Assembly (NCBI RefSeq): GCF_037890695.1
Contig: NZ_CP149571.1
Span: forward strand, 1,704,001 to 1,768,000
Direction: 5' to 3'
DNA length: 64,000 nt
DNA from: Aeromonas jandaei
GTDB taxonomy: Bacteria > Pseudomonadota > Gammaproteobacteria > Enterobacterales > Aeromonadaceae
Part shown: positions 53,931 through 64,000 of the stretch, in pieces
Position numbering within the stretch: position 1 is the stretch's first letter
Layout: each line of letters opens with the position of its first letter
Made by a program: the position numbers and the translations under genes
The notes under the pieces: generated by a model
What the model was told of the DNA's origin: nothing
The model's input: the letters and a program-made list of their open reading frames with translations, nothing else
Databases searched by the model: none

Positions 53931-55172
53931 ATGAACAAGTTACACAAGATGATCCTCGCCCCGGTCGCCATGGCGGTGCTGCTTAGCACCGCCAGCTGGG
54001 CCGCCGAGCAGCCGGCCCTGTCGGATCGGGCTTATCGGGCGGTCAACAAGGCGCAGGAGCTGATCACTGACAAACAATACGGTCTGGCTAATGCCCGATT
54101 GCAGGAGGCGCTATCCAGCGTGGGTGATAGGGTCTACGACAAGGGGGTCATATTGCAGACTCTCGGTTTCGTGGCCGCCCAGCAGGAGAAATATGGCCAG
54201 GCGACCAAGTACTTTGCCGATGCCATCGCGACAGGCGGTCTGCCGCCACCGGTGGCCCAGCAGGTGCGCTACAACCTGGCCCAGCTTTATATGGCGGAGG
54301 GCAACTTCCAGGGGTCGATAAAGACCATGAGGGAGTGGTTTGCCAACCAGGGCAAAGATGACAAGCCCAACTCCCACGCCTATATCACCCTGGCCAACGC
54401 CCACGTGCAGCTCAAGCAGTACCGTGAGGCCATTCCGGCGGTGGATCAGGCGATCAAGCTTTCGGCGGGCAAAGCGCCGGAGTCCTGGTATCTGCTGAAG
54501 ATGGCGGCCCACTACGAACTGAAACAGTACAAACAGGCGACCGAGGTGCTGACCATCCTGGTCGACATGCACCCGCAGCAGAAGAAGTACTGGACCCAGC
54601 TCTCGGCCATGCATATGCAGGCAGGCAACGATAGCAAGGCGCTGGCGGTACTGGAGGCAGCCTATAGCCTTGGCATGCTGACCGAACCGGCCGAATTGCA
54701 GCGTCTGGCCAACTATCTCGCCTTCAGCGGCATTCCCCATCGCGCAGCGCGGGTGATGGAGAAAGGGATGAAGGATGGGGTGATTGAGCAGAGCGCAAGC
54801 AACTACAAAACCCTGGCCAACTATTGGCATCAGGCCAAGGAGCTGGATCCGGCCATCGACACCCTGGCCAAATCCTATCAGCTGGTCCCGAATGCCGAAT
54901 TACAGCTGAAAATGGCGCGAATGATGATCCAGAGCAAGCGCTATCAGGATCTGGTAGAGCTGGCCGCAAAGCCTGCGGCCAATGCCAATGGTGAACAGCG
55001 TGCGGATCTGAAGTTCCTGACCGGAGTCGCCTATTTTGAGCAACAAAAGCCCAAGGAGGCCCTCAACGCCTTCACCCAAGCGGCTCAGAATGGCAACGTC
55101 AGCGGGCGGGCATCCCCCTGGATCAGCTTCCTCAAGGAGCAGAGTGGCGTGGGGGAGGCGGCCGTCCAGTAA
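53931..55172 (+). CDS. TPR-repeat protein of the TonB2 cluster
   Basis: The 413-aa protein has a signal peptide (residues 1-24, MNKLHKMILAPVAMAVLLST start) and a series of tetratricopeptide-like repeats from about residue 30 (AYRAVNKAQELITDKQYGLA, ATKYFADAIATGG, AYITLANAHVQLKQYREAIP, ESWYLLKMAAHYELKQYKQA and others), so it should be a periplasmic scaffold. A TPR gene always closes this cluster in Vibrio-type TonB2 operons; its exact partner is unclear. It starts 11 bp after tonB and is followed by the operon terminator. Confidence 0.92.
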   Translation: MNKLHKMILAPVAMAVLLSTASWAAEQPALSDRAYRAVNKAQELITDKQYGLANARLQEALSSVGDRVYDKGVILQTLGFVAAQQEKYGQATKYFADAIATGGLPPPVAQQVRYNLAQLYMAEGNFQGSIKTMREWFANQGKDDKPNSHAYITLANAHVQLKQYREAIPAVDQAIKLSAGKAPESWYLLKMAAHYELKQYKQATEVLTILVDMHPQQKKYWTQLSAMHMQAGNDSKALAVLEAAYSLGMLTEPAELQRLANYLAFSGIPHRAARVMEKGMKDGVIEQSASNYKTLANYWHQAKELDPAIDTLAKSYQLVPNAELQLKMARMMIQSKRYQDLVELAAKPAANANGEQRADLKFLTGVAYFEQQKPKEALNAFTQAAQNGNVSGRASPWISFLKEQSGVGEAAVQ

Positions 55173-55226
55173 TTCCAATGACAACTACCTGTAGTCCCTT
55201 TTATGGTTGCCTGGTGGCGCCATTAA

Positions 55227-55250
55227 CCGCTCTTTGGAGCGGTTTTTTTA
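55227..55250 (+). terminator. Terminator of the TonB2 operon
   Basis: AACCGCTC-TTTG-GAGCGGTT followed by T-run, 55 bp past the TPR stop. Confidence 0.9.
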
Positions 55251-55682
55251 TGGCTGTAGCCAGCACTGGCTGGTGGTCCAAGTGCTGTTTTATCCCTTTT
55301 CATGCAAATAAAGAGCCTCCGTCAACATTGGTCTATCTCCCCCGGATGTGAAAAACGTTTTGGCCACTGCTGTAACCGTGACACAAGGTGGCGCAGCATC
55401 TTGGTTGACGGGGGAGAGGGTAGTCTGCTGACAGGGGGGCGGTGCTATCCATCTCTCTCAGCTGCAACTTGCTAGTGTAGCTTTTGCCCTGTTGATAAGT
55501 GTCACACTGAAAACGGCCACTTTTAACAAGAAAAGCAACATATGGAAGTTGAAATTTTGGCCGACTCGGGAAAGAATGCGCGCTCGGTTATTGGCGCCGT
55601 GGTGCAGGTTTACCCGCCACCGGCAGACCGAGGATGAGACGGCCTCCGGCCCATTTGGTACAGGAAACCACACAGGAATTTT
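55251..55682. other. Intergenic stretch before the L,D-transpeptidase gene
   Basis: About 430 bp; no convincing gene on either strand. It contains complementary segments (TCTCCCCCGG near 55338 and GACGGGGGAGA near 55408) that could form a long-range hairpin and the start region of the next gene. A small RNA cannot be excluded. Confidence 0.5.
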
Positions 55683-56603
55683 ATGAATCCCCTTCGCACT
55701 GCCGCTTCGGCGCTTTTTTGCACACTTGCCCTGGTCAGCCAGCAGGCCGCTGCCGTTGAATACACTCTGCCTGCGGCCAACAGCCGCCTGATCGGCGAGA
55801 ACCAGGAATACGTGGTGCCCGCGGACAACCGTCCGCTGGAGCAGATCGCCGCTGACTTCCAGCTGGGTCTCACCAACATCATGGAAGCCAACCCGGGCGT
55901 TGATCCCTATCTGCCGAAGGCGGGTAGCACCCTGATCATCCCCCATCAGCTGATCCTGCCCAACGCCCCCCGCGAAGGGATCGTCATCAACGTCGCCGAG
56001 ATGCGCCTCTACTACTACCCGAAAGGCAAGAACGTGGTGGAAGTGCTGCCCATCGGCATCGGCCAGCTGGGGGTCAACACCCCGGAGAACTGGATCACCA
56101 AGGTAGAGCGCAAGCGCGCCAACCCGACCTGGACCCCGACCGAGAACATTCGTCGCCGTTATGCCGCCCAAGGCGTGACCCTGCCGGCGGTATGGCCGGC
56201 TGGCCCGGATAACCCCATGGGTCTGCACGCCCTATACATCGGCAACCTCTATGCCATCCACGGCACCAACGCCAGCTTCGGCATCGGTCTGCGGGTGAGC
56301 AGCGGTTGCGTGCGTCTGCGCGCCGACGACATCAAGTATCTGTTCGACAATGTGCCGGTCGGTACCCGCGTCCAGTTCGTCAACCAGCCGGTCAAGACCT
56401 CGGTCGAGCCGGATGGCGGTCGCTACATGGAAGTGCACGAGCCGCTGTCGCGCAACGAGGAGGAGTTCAACTCCACCGCCTCCGTGCCGCTCCCGATGAC
56501 CCCGGCCATCACCCGCTTCATCGCCCACGCCGAGTCTGACTCCAACGTGGTCAAGCAGGTGCTGGAGCAGCGTACCGGCCTGCCGACCCGTCTCAATCCC
56601 TGA
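55683..56603 (+). CDS. L,D-transpeptidase (ErfK/YbiS/YcfS/YnhG family)
   Basis: The 306-aa precursor has a signal peptide (residues 1-24, cut near AAAVEY), an N-terminal LysM-like part ([20 protein letters not shown]) and the YkuD catalytic domain from about residue 98, with His193 in [10 protein letters not shown] and Cys209 in RVSSGCVRL. Such enzymes link Lpp to peptidoglycan or make 3-3 cross-links. The C-terminal 70 residues are a tail typical of this group. The start follows CAGGAATT; a terminator lies 47 bp past the stop. Confidence 0.95.
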   Translation: MNPLRTAASALFCTLALVSQQAAAVEYTLPAANSRLIGENQEYVVPADNRPLEQIAADFQLGLTNIMEANPGVDPYLPKAGSTLIIPHQLILPNAPREGIVINVAEMRLYYYPKGKNVVEVLPIGIGQLGVNTPENWITKVERKRANPTWTPTENIRRRYAAQGVTLPAVWPAGPDNPMGLHALYIGNLYAIHGTNASFGIGLRVSSGCVRLRADDIKYLFDNVPVGTRVQFVNQPVKTSVEPDGGRYMEVHEPLSRNEEEFNSTASVPLPMTPAITRFIAHAESDSNVVKQVLEQRTGLPTRLNP

Positions 56604-56649
56604 TTGAACGCTCTGCCAGCGCCAAGCGCACTGGCAAGGCAGGCAAAGA

Positions 56650-56678
56650 AAACGGCGACCAGATGGTCGCCGTTTTTT
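56650..56678. terminator. Bidirectional terminator, transpeptidase / sppA
   Basis: AAACGGCGACC-AGAT-GGTCGCCGTTT with a following T-run on +; also ends the converging sppA unit. Confidence 0.9.
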
Positions 56679-56698
56679 ATTGCTTCGTTTGCTGCATC

Positions 56699-58543
56699 TT
56701 ATGGCACGCAGACCGGGCAGAAGGCGTAGGTGCCTTGCGGGTCGTTGAAGCGGGTGAGCGGGTCGAGAGTGCGGTTCACCTCGCTCAGCGCCTTGCCAAA
56801 GCCGGCCGGCAGCCAGCTCTGCAGCTGCGGGGCGAGCACGCGGGCGCTGCTGTCAAACAGCTGGCGCAGGAACTTGTCCTTGGTGGACTCCTCCTGCTCG
56901 ATGGGGGTCACCTGCCACTCCTTGAGGTTGGCCAGATCTGCGGCGGCCTTGATGGCGTCATTGAGGTTGCCGAACTCATCCACCAGACCGAGCTCCTTGG
57001 CATCCTCGCCAGTCCAGACCCGACCTTCAGCCGCTTTCTCCGCCTCTTCCGGGCTCAGGCCGCGGCCCTTGCTCACCAGACCGACGAAGCGCTGGTAGGT
57101 ATCCTCAACGCTCAGTTGAATCGCCTGCCCGACGTGCTCTGGCAGGGCGCGGGTCAGGCCGACGCCGACATAATCGGTGGTGCCGACGCCGTCGGTGTGC
57201 ACGCCGTACTGGGAGAGCGCCTTGTCGATGGTGGCGAACATGCCGAATACCCCGATGGAGCCGGTGAGGGTGGTCGGGGAGGCAAAGATCTTGTCCGCAT
57301 CGGCAGAGATCCAGTAGCCACCGGAGGCGGCGTAGCTGCCCATGGAGACGACTACCGGCTTGCCCGCCTGTTTCAGGGCCAGCAGCTCGGCGCGGATCTG
57401 CTCGGCGGCGAAGGCGCTGCCGCCCGGGCTGTCGACCCGCAGTACCACGGCTTTCACCTTGTCATCGCGGCGAGCATCGGCCAGCAGGTCGGAGAGGGTA
57501 TCGCCGCCGATGGTGCCGGCAGGCTGGACGCCATCCATGATGGCGCCGCTGGCGACCACCAGACCCACTTCATCCTTGCCGCTCTGGGGATACTGATCCG
57601 GGATGGCGGCCAGATACTCTTTCAGGCCAACCCCTTTCCAACCGTGGTCGTCGCTCTCGCCCACTTCCTTGATGACCGCCTGGGTCATCTCGTCGCGGGT
57701 CGCCAGCTGATCCACCAGCCCGTTGTCGAGGGCGTAGTTGGCGGCGTTGCCACCGGCCTTGCGCAGCAGCTCGAGGAAGCGATCCTTGCCCGGTGCCACG
57801 GCGTCCGGTTCGATTTCGCGCTGCTCGGCTACATCGGCCACATAGGATTGCCACAGCTGATCCAGCCAGCGCTGGTTCGCCTCCTTGCTCTCGGGGGACA
57901 TCTCGTCGCGGGTATAGGGCTCGACGAAGGATTTGTAGGTGCCGACCTTGAACACATGCGGGGTGATGTTGAGCTTCTCCAGCGCCGACTTGAAGTAGGT
58001 CTGGTAGACGCCGAGCCCCTCGATCACCACGGCGCCGCTCTGGTTGAGCAGCACGTGATCGGCATGGGCGGCCAGCAGGTATTGGCCCTGGCTGTAGAAG
58101 TCGGCCATGGCGATAACCGGTTTGCCGCTCTCCTTGAACTCGTCGATGGCGGCAGTCACCTCCTGCAGCTTGGAGAAGCTGGTGCCCTGCAGCCCCTGGG
58201 GCTTGATCACCAGCGCCTTGATGCGATCGTCATCCTTGGCGCTGCGAATGGCCCACAGCAGGTCGGAGAGGAGGATCTCGCTCGGCTGCTCGTCGCTGTT
58301 GTCCATCTGGCGCAGCAGCTGCGAGGTGGGATCGGTCGTGCTGCGCTGTTCCACCAGCACGCCGTTGAGGTTGAGGGTCAGAGCGCCTTCGATGGGCGTC
58401 TCCGGAGCCTCTTTCTGGCCAACGCTGTAGACGATGACCAGCACCAGTGCGAGAAACAGCAGATTGACCAGCATCAGCCGGGTGAAATTGAGCAGGCGCC
58501 ACAGCGTGCGGAACAGCCAACCCAGACCTTTGAAGATAGACAT
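56699..58543 (-). CDS. sppA: Signal peptide peptidase A (protease IV)
   Basis: SppA degrades cleaved signal peptides in the inner membrane. The 614-aa protein is the long, duplicated form as in E. coli (618): one N-terminal span (residues 23-41, LMLVNLLFLALVLVIVYSV) and two peptidase halves. The catalytic Lys is Lys204 (GTYKSFVEPYTR) and the Ser is Ser407 (MGSYAASGGYW). The C-terminal end CPVCVP is unusual: two cysteines in the last six residues. Single gene, weak binding site. Confidence 0.95.
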   Translation of the reverse strand: MSIFKGLGWLFRTLWRLLNFTRLMLVNLLFLALVLVIVYSVGQKEAPETPIEGALTLNLNGVLVEQRSTTDPTSQLLRQMDNSDEQPSEILLSDLLWAIRSAKDDDRIKALVIKPQGLQGTSFSKLQEVTAAIDEFKESGKPVIAMADFYSQGQYLLAAHADHVLLNQSGAVVIEGLGVYQTYFKSALEKLNITPHVFKVGTYKSFVEPYTRDEMSPESKEANQRWLDQLWQSYVADVAEQREIEPDAVAPGKDRFLELLRKAGGNAANYALDNGLVDQLATRDEMTQAVIKEVGESDDHGWKGVGLKEYLAAIPDQYPQSGKDEVGLVVASGAIMDGVQPAGTIGGDTLSDLLADARRDDKVKAVVLRVDSPGGSAFAAEQIRAELLALKQAGKPVVVSMGSYAASGGYWISADADKIFASPTTLTGSIGVFGMFATIDKALSQYGVHTDGVGTTDYVGVGLTRALPEHVGQAIQLSVEDTYQRFVGLVSKGRGLSPEEAEKAAEGRVWTGEDAKELGLVDEFGNLNDAIKAAADLANLKEWQVTPIEQEESTKDKFLRQLFDSSARVLAPQLQSWLPAGFGKALSEVNRTLDPLTRFNDPQGTYAFCPVCVP

Positions 58544-58674
58544 AGTCGAGTTATCGCCCTGTTAATGGGTTAAAGAGGGCTCATTATTAACCAGTTGGCC
58601 CTTCAATTGCCATTTCCTGCAAAGAGTTACCGCTTAACTTCGTTCAGGGCACGGCTGTTCGCTGAAAAATCATC

Positions 58675-58688
58675 CAAACAATTGTTTG
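58675..58688. promoter_or_regulatory. Perfect 14-bp palindrome upstream of fadH
   Basis: CAAACAATTGTTTG lies 65 bp before the fadH start. It could be an operator for a dimeric regulator (for example of fatty-acid genes), but it does not fit the FadR consensus I know. Promoter hexamers nearby are weak. Confidence 0.4.
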
Positions 58689-58716
58689 AAAAAGCATTTT
58701 CGATTCTTTACTCTAG

Positions 58717-60780
<2,064 letters not shown>

Positions 60781-60806
60781 TCTCTCCCCGCCATCATGAA
60801 GGAGAT

Positions 60807-60831
60807 AAACCCCTGAGCATCAGGGGTTTTC
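60807..60831 (+). terminator. Terminator after fadH
   Basis: AAACCCCTG-AGCAT-CAGGGGTTT with TT tail, 27 bp past the stop. Confidence 0.85.
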
Positions 60832-60885
60832 TTCATTCGGCGCTGTGCTAAGGTAGCGCCATCATTGCCCAAGAAGGAATTGCCC

Positions 60886-61434
60886 ATGGATGCCCTCACC
60901 CTGCTGCTCAACCGCCACTCCTGTGGCCGTCTCGCCGATCCCGCTCCTGCTGGCGAGGTGCTCGACAATATTTTGAAGGCGGGGCTGCGCGCGCCGGATC
61001 ACGGCACCCTGACTCCCTGGCAGTTCATTCTGTTTGAAGGGGAAGGCCGCGAGCGGCTGGGCAAGCTGTTGGCCGAGGCGGCCCGTGCTCGTGGCGAGGA
61101 TGAAGAGAGCATCAAGAAGTGCAGCGAGGCGCCGCTGCGGGCACCGCTGGTCATCGCGGTGGCAACCCGTTATCAGGAGCACCCCAAGGTGCCGAAGCTG
61201 GAGCAGGAGCTCTCTGCCGGTTGCGCCGTGATGGCGATGCAGATGGCGGCGCAGGCGCAGGGTTTCAACGGCATCTGGCGCTCCGGCTGGTTTATCTTCG
61301 ACGAGCAGATCAACAAGGGGCTGGGACTGGCGGCAGAAGATCAGCTGGTGGGCTTCCTCTACCTCGGCACCCCCATGCTGGAAGCGCGCAAGCTGCGTGA
61401 ACTGCCTATCGAGCAGTTTGTCCGCCACTTCTAG
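60886..61434 (+). CDS. Nitroreductase family protein (YdjA-like)
   Basis: The 182-aa flavoprotein has the YdjA pattern and length (183 in E. coli): [15 protein letters not shown] start, a [20 protein letters not shown] segment (FMN-binding, about residues 31-50), [20 protein letters not shown] and the late FLYLGTP. It reduces nitro compounds or quinones with NAD(P)H; the physiological substrate is unknown. Start ATG 60886 follows AAGGAATT. A terminator follows. Confidence 0.93.
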   Translation: MDALTLLLNRHSCGRLADPAPAGEVLDNILKAGLRAPDHGTLTPWQFILFEGEGRERLGKLLAEAARARGEDEESIKKCSEAPLRAPLVIAVATRYQEHPKVPKLEQELSAGCAVMAMQMAAQAQGFNGIWRSGWFIFDEQINKGLGLAAEDQLVGFLYLGTPMLEARKLRELPIEQFVRHF

Positions 61435-61460
61435 GTTGCTCGGTAAATAGTCCAAAAGAG

Positions 61461-61488
61461 AAAGCCCCTCAGTGCAGGGGCTTTTTGT
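61461..61488 (+). terminator. Terminator after the nitroreductase gene
   Basis: AAAGCCCCT-CAGTGC-AGGGGCTTT followed by T-run. Confidence 0.9.
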
Positions 61489-61716
61489 TTAACCGTGAAT
61501 AGTAACCAGAGTGGCAGGAGAAAATAAACGGCTCCAAGGGGGTCGGCGGGGCGTAGCAGGTAATTATTTAAATAGTGAGATACGCCTCTCAATCCTGGTG
61601 TATTTCGCTATGTAAAACGTTTTCGCATCTATTAATACCCCTCTTGCCAGTTTAGAAGGGCACTCCTTCTAATTTTTCTGCGATGAGAGTCGCAATTCCG
61701 TAGCACCTTTTTAAAC
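61489..61716. other. Intergenic stretch bounded by two terminators
   Basis: About 230 bp of moderately AT-rich sequence without a gene, between the nitroreductase terminator and the hairpin at 61717. TATTAAT-like and TATTTAAATA elements could be -10 regions. Because the right-hand hairpin has its T-run on the plus strand and no plus-strand gene ends there, a small plus-strand RNA is possible. Confidence 0.45.
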
Positions 61717-61752
61717 AGCCCAACGTCTTCGTGACATTGGGCTTTATTTTTT
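61717..61752. terminator. Terminator, plus-strand T-run; also downstream of the acetyltransferase
   Basis: AGCCCAA and TTGGGCT pair over 7 bp with a 13-base loop; TTATTTTTT follows on +. On the minus strand it lies 51 bp past the acetyltransferase stop, with only three T. Confidence 0.7.
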
Positions 61753-61802
61753 ATGGGGTTATGTGTTCGCTGGCACGGGCAGCGCATGGTTGCAGTGATG
61801 CG

Positions 61803-62366
61803 TCAGCTGGCTCGTTCCACTCTCTTGGCTGGCATGATCCTGGCTGGATTGCCCGCCACTCTGGCGCCTGCCGGCACATCCTTGGTGACCACGGCTCCGG
61901 CCCCGACAATTGCCTCCCGTCCTATGGTGACCCCGGGCAGCAGGATGGCCCCACCACCGATCCAGACCCGGTCTTCTATGGTGATGGGCAGCGCCGTCTC
62001 GACCCCTTGCACCCGCTCATCGGCCTCGAGTGAGTGGGCTGCTGTATAGATCTGCACGTTTGGCCCGATCATCACCTCGGCCCCGATACGGATGGGGGCG
62101 TTGTCCAGCAGGGTGGCACCCATGTTGATGTAGCTGTTTTTGCCAAGGTAGATGTGGCGGCCATAGGTGCAGTAGAGGGGCGGACAGATAAAGGCTCCCT
62201 CTGCCAGCTCGCCGACCAGCTCCTGCAACAGCGCCCGCTGTGCATCCTCTTCCTCTGCCCGATTGAAACGGCGGTAGCGTGCCGCCGCCTCGCGCCGTAT
62301 CGCCATCAATTCCGGGTCTATGCAGTTATAGGGCTGGCTGCTGATCATCTTCTGATATTCGTTCAT
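61803..62366 (-). CDS. Maltose O-acetyltransferase-like (LacA/Maa/NodL hexapeptide family)
   Basis: The 187-aa protein has an N-terminal helical cap (EYQKMISSQPYNCIDPELMA) and a left-handed beta helix with hexapeptide repeats (IRIGAEVMIGPNVQIYTA, IEDRVWIGGGAILLPGVTIG). The catalytic His is in YTAAHSLEAD (about residue 111). It transfers acetyl from acetyl-CoA to a sugar hydroxyl; maltose or glucose is typical of Maa. The final AKRVERAS is a loose tail. GGAAAG precedes the ATG. Confidence 0.9.
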   Translation of the reverse strand: MNEYQKMISSQPYNCIDPELMAIRREAAARYRRFNRAEEEDAQRALLQELVGELAEGAFICPPLYCTYGRHIYLGKNSYINMGATLLDNAPIRIGAEVMIGPNVQIYTAAHSLEADERVQGVETALPITIEDRVWIGGGAILLPGVTIGREAIVGAGAVVTKDVPAGARVAGNPARIMPAKRVERAS

Positions 62367-62432
62367 GGCGGTTACTTTCCTTTATCTGCCGAAAGGTTGG
62401 ATATTGGCGCCAATACGGCAGAAGTAACGTGA

Positions 62433-63410
62433 TCACCCGCCCGATATGGGCAGAACCGGATTGGCGGGTCTGCCTTCGGCAAAGGCCAGCACATTCTCGA
62501 ATGCCACGCGAAAGTAGAGTTCGTAGCTGTTTTGTTCCACATAGCCCAGATGAGGCGTCGCCAGTACATTTGGCAGGCGCAGCAAGGGCTCGTTTTCCTG
62601 TGTGGCCGGTTCGGTGTCAAAGACATCGAGTGCGGCCCGCTTCTCAGGATGGCTACTGAGTTCGGCATGAAGAGCGCCCGGTTCGATAAGCTCGGCCCGG
62701 CTGGTATTGACCAGCAGGGAGTCCGCTTTCATCAGGGCGAGATCGGCCCGGTTAACACAGCCGCGGGTAGCCTCGCTCAGGCGCAGATGCAGTGAGAGGA
62801 TATCGGCCTGACTAAAAAACGCCTCCTTGCTGGAGGCGCTGGCATAGCCATCCAGTTCGGCCTGCTTGCGCGAAGCTTCACTGCCCCATATCAATACCGA
62901 CATGTCAAATGCCTTGCCGTAGCGGGCGATCCGCTGGCCTATCTTGCCATAGCCCCAAATACCCAAGGTTAACCCTTGCAGGGTACGGCCCAGACCCAGA
63001 TCTCCGGACTGTTGCCATTGGCCTTGGCTCAGAGCGTGACTGTAAGCGGGAATATGGCGCGAGGCAGTCATGATGAGTGCCCAGCAGAGCTCGGCAGGTG
63101 CTACCGGGCTGCCGATGCCTTCGGCAATGGTTACCCCATAGCGTTGGCATAAAGCGGGAGCGATATGTTGGCTGACTTTGCCGGTCTGGCTGATGAGTTT
63201 AAGGGAGGAGAGCTGCATCAGAAGTTGTTCGTCGATGCGGGTGCGCTCGCGGATCAGCACCAGTGCCTCCACATCAGCCAGCTTGGCTGCAAGTCGCACC
63301 GGATCGGGTTCGCTCTGGTTGAGAATGATGACGTCATGAGCTGCCAGCAGCGCAAAGCAGGGGAGGTGACGCACCTGATCCTGATAGTCATCCAGAATGG
63401 CAATCCGCAT
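62433..63410 (-). CDS. D-isomer-specific 2-hydroxyacid dehydrogenase
   Basis: The 325-aa protein has the family's catalytic domain start (MRIAILDDYQDQVRHL), NAD loop LGIWGYGKIGQRIARYG (about residue 150), VNTSRAELIEPGALHAEL with the catalytic Arg near 233, Glu in ALDVFDTEPATQ (about 263) and His in LATPHLGYVEQ (about 286). The family reduces 2-keto acids; substrate here is unknown, though VLIRERTRIDEQLL and the start resemble phosphoglycerate-dehydrogenase-like proteins of soil bacteria. Single gene; GAGGG before the ATG. Confidence 0.9.
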   Translation of the reverse strand: MRIAILDDYQDQVRHLPCFALLAAHDVIILNQSEPDPVRLAAKLADVEALVLIRERTRIDEQLLMQLSSLKLISQTGKVSQHIAPALCQRYGVTIAEGIGSPVAPAELCWALIMTASRHIPAYSHALSQGQWQQSGDLGLGRTLQGLTLGIWGYGKIGQRIARYGKAFDMSVLIWGSEASRKQAELDGYASASSKEAFFSQADILSLHLRLSEATRGCVNRADLALMKADSLLVNTSRAELIEPGALHAELSSHPEKRAALDVFDTEPATQENEPLLRLPNVLATPHLGYVEQNSYELYFRVAFENVLAFAEGRPANPVLPISGG

Positions 63411-63567
63411 AAGAAATCCCTCTCGATAGCGTGTAGTTGGGGATCCATCTTAACGGAAACTGGGTGAGTAGTGCCTTCGAATGGGAGTGTTCGAGAAGTG
63501 CCATATCGCCTTCAAACCTCTTCGTATCAACAGTGAGTATCAACGGCGGTGGGTTCGGTAGGCCAAA

Positions 63568-63601
63568 ACAATCAGGGCCCCCGAACGGGAGCCCTGATTG
63601 T
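63568..63601 (-). terminator. Terminator after prmA
   Basis: ACAATCAGGGC/GCCCTGATTGT, 11-bp stem with a 12-base loop, 28 bp past the prmA stop; minus-strand T-run is short (TTTTGG). Confidence 0.75.
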
Positions 63602-63628
63602 ATGGGTTGGCGTCAAAGCTGACCGCGC

Positions 63629-64000
63629 TTAACCGTGCTTGCGGCCGGAGAGGCGGCACCACTCCTCCTTGACGGCGGTCGGGTTCATCTCGAACCACTG
63701 GCCGTAGATGGTTTCCAGCTCCGGAGCCTGACTTTCCAGCACGCCGGAGAGGGCCATCAGGCTGCCCGCTTTGCCGTGGCCGGCGATCAGCGGTGCCAGT
63801 TCGCGCAGCGGGCCGGCCAGGATGTTGGCGACCACCACATCCGCTTCGACATCTTGCGGCTGGTCGGCTGGCAGATAGAGCTCAATCTGGTCGGCGACGC
63901 CGTTGCGTGCGGCGTTGTCGCGGCTGGCCTGAATCGCCTGCGGGTCGATGTCGATACCGATGACGCGGGCGGCACCCAGTTTCAGGGCGGCGATGCCGAG
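63629..64000 (-). CDS. prmA: Ribosomal protein L11 methyltransferase, 3' part
   Basis: The gene runs off the right edge; the visible 123 residues are the C-terminal half. The frame is open to 64000, so the start is outside. Recognisable parts are the AdoMet-binding [20 protein letters not shown], the acceptor-loop motif [17 protein letters not shown] and the C-terminal [17 protein letters not shown], all standard in PrmA. The enzyme trimethylates L11 lysines. Internal ATGs at 63838 and 63975 are not the start. Confidence 0.96.
   Translation of the reverse strand, partial: LGIAALKLGAARVIGIDIDPQAIQASRDNAARNGVADQIELYLPADQPQDVEADVVVANILAGPLRELAPLIAGHGKAGSLMALSGVLESQAPELETIYGQWFEMNPTAVKEEWCRLSGRKHG

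Noticed and set aside
56663..58573. 636-aa plus-strand frame over sppA
   Set aside because: Shadow of sppA; no start site or family match.

Overview
The window is a piece of a gammaproteobacterial chromosome, most likely Aeromonas. Three things point there: the gpt-frsA-crl-proB-proA order shared with enteric bacteria, a Vibrio/Aeromonas-type TonB2 cluster (DUF3450, TtpC, ExbB, ExbD, TonB, TPR), and small conserved genes such as VF530/DUF2132 and an apparent DUF2960 gene. The species call is inference; no rRNA is present. Most genes are GC-rich, with two clear AT-rich exceptions (about 2760-3300 and 46850-47450).

Region 1 (1 to about 13,880) is the early half and packaging end of a P2-like prophage. 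It reads: terminase large subunit (cut by the window) and portal on +; a non-coding stretch where cos should lie; a small accessory slot with a 61-aa gene, a helix-turn-helix gene and an AT-rich repeat region; then a long minus-strand early operon of mostly overlapping genes. In transcription order that operon is a Cox-like regulator, CII-like protein, Ogr/Delta-like zinc protein, small genes, a DNA adenine methylase, more small genes, the replication initiator A with a probable internal origin, and Ead-like, DUF3850 and other small proteins. Across the divergent operator region, an S24 repressor, a lipoprotein and the integrase are read on +. The prophage ends at an attachment region just upstream of gpt. 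Its other half lies left of the window.

Region 2 (13.9-23.3 kb) is core chromosome: gpt, frsA, crl, proBA, then on the minus strand psd, VF530, a DUF2960-like gene, a lipoprotein and rsgA, then orn and an array of seven identical tRNA-Gly(GCC) genes plus a decayed eighth copy.

Region 3 (23.7-46.7 kb) holds a cold-shock gene, an OapA/YtfB-like protein, a chemoreceptor, gltX, an adenine permease with an upstream PurR-like box, ettA, a Crp/Fnr regulator beside a YgjV-like membrane protein, an exported MTA/SAH-nucleosidase-like protein, a lytic transglycosylase, a DUF2076 protein, ugd with a UDP-uronate epimerase, a YitT protein and a five-gene Yej/Opp-type peptide ABC transporter.

Region 4 (46.7-55.2 kb) is a TonB-dependent receptor followed by a complete TonB2 energy-transduction operon. 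Its DUF3450 gene carries a one-base frameshift. Region 5 (55.3-64 kb) is core again: L,D-transpeptidase, sppA, fadH, a YdjA-like nitroreductase, a maltose O-acetyltransferase-like gene, a 2-hydroxyacid dehydrogenase and the 3' part of prmA.

No complete new defence system was found. The most unusual items are the phased TTTAAA repeats in the phage accessory slot, the reiterated GATCCTTTCAC motif in the presumed cos region, a lipoprotein gene between repressor and integrase, the Ogr-like gene in an early operon, the frameshifted DUF3450 gene and an N-terminal duplication in a peptide-transporter ATPase.
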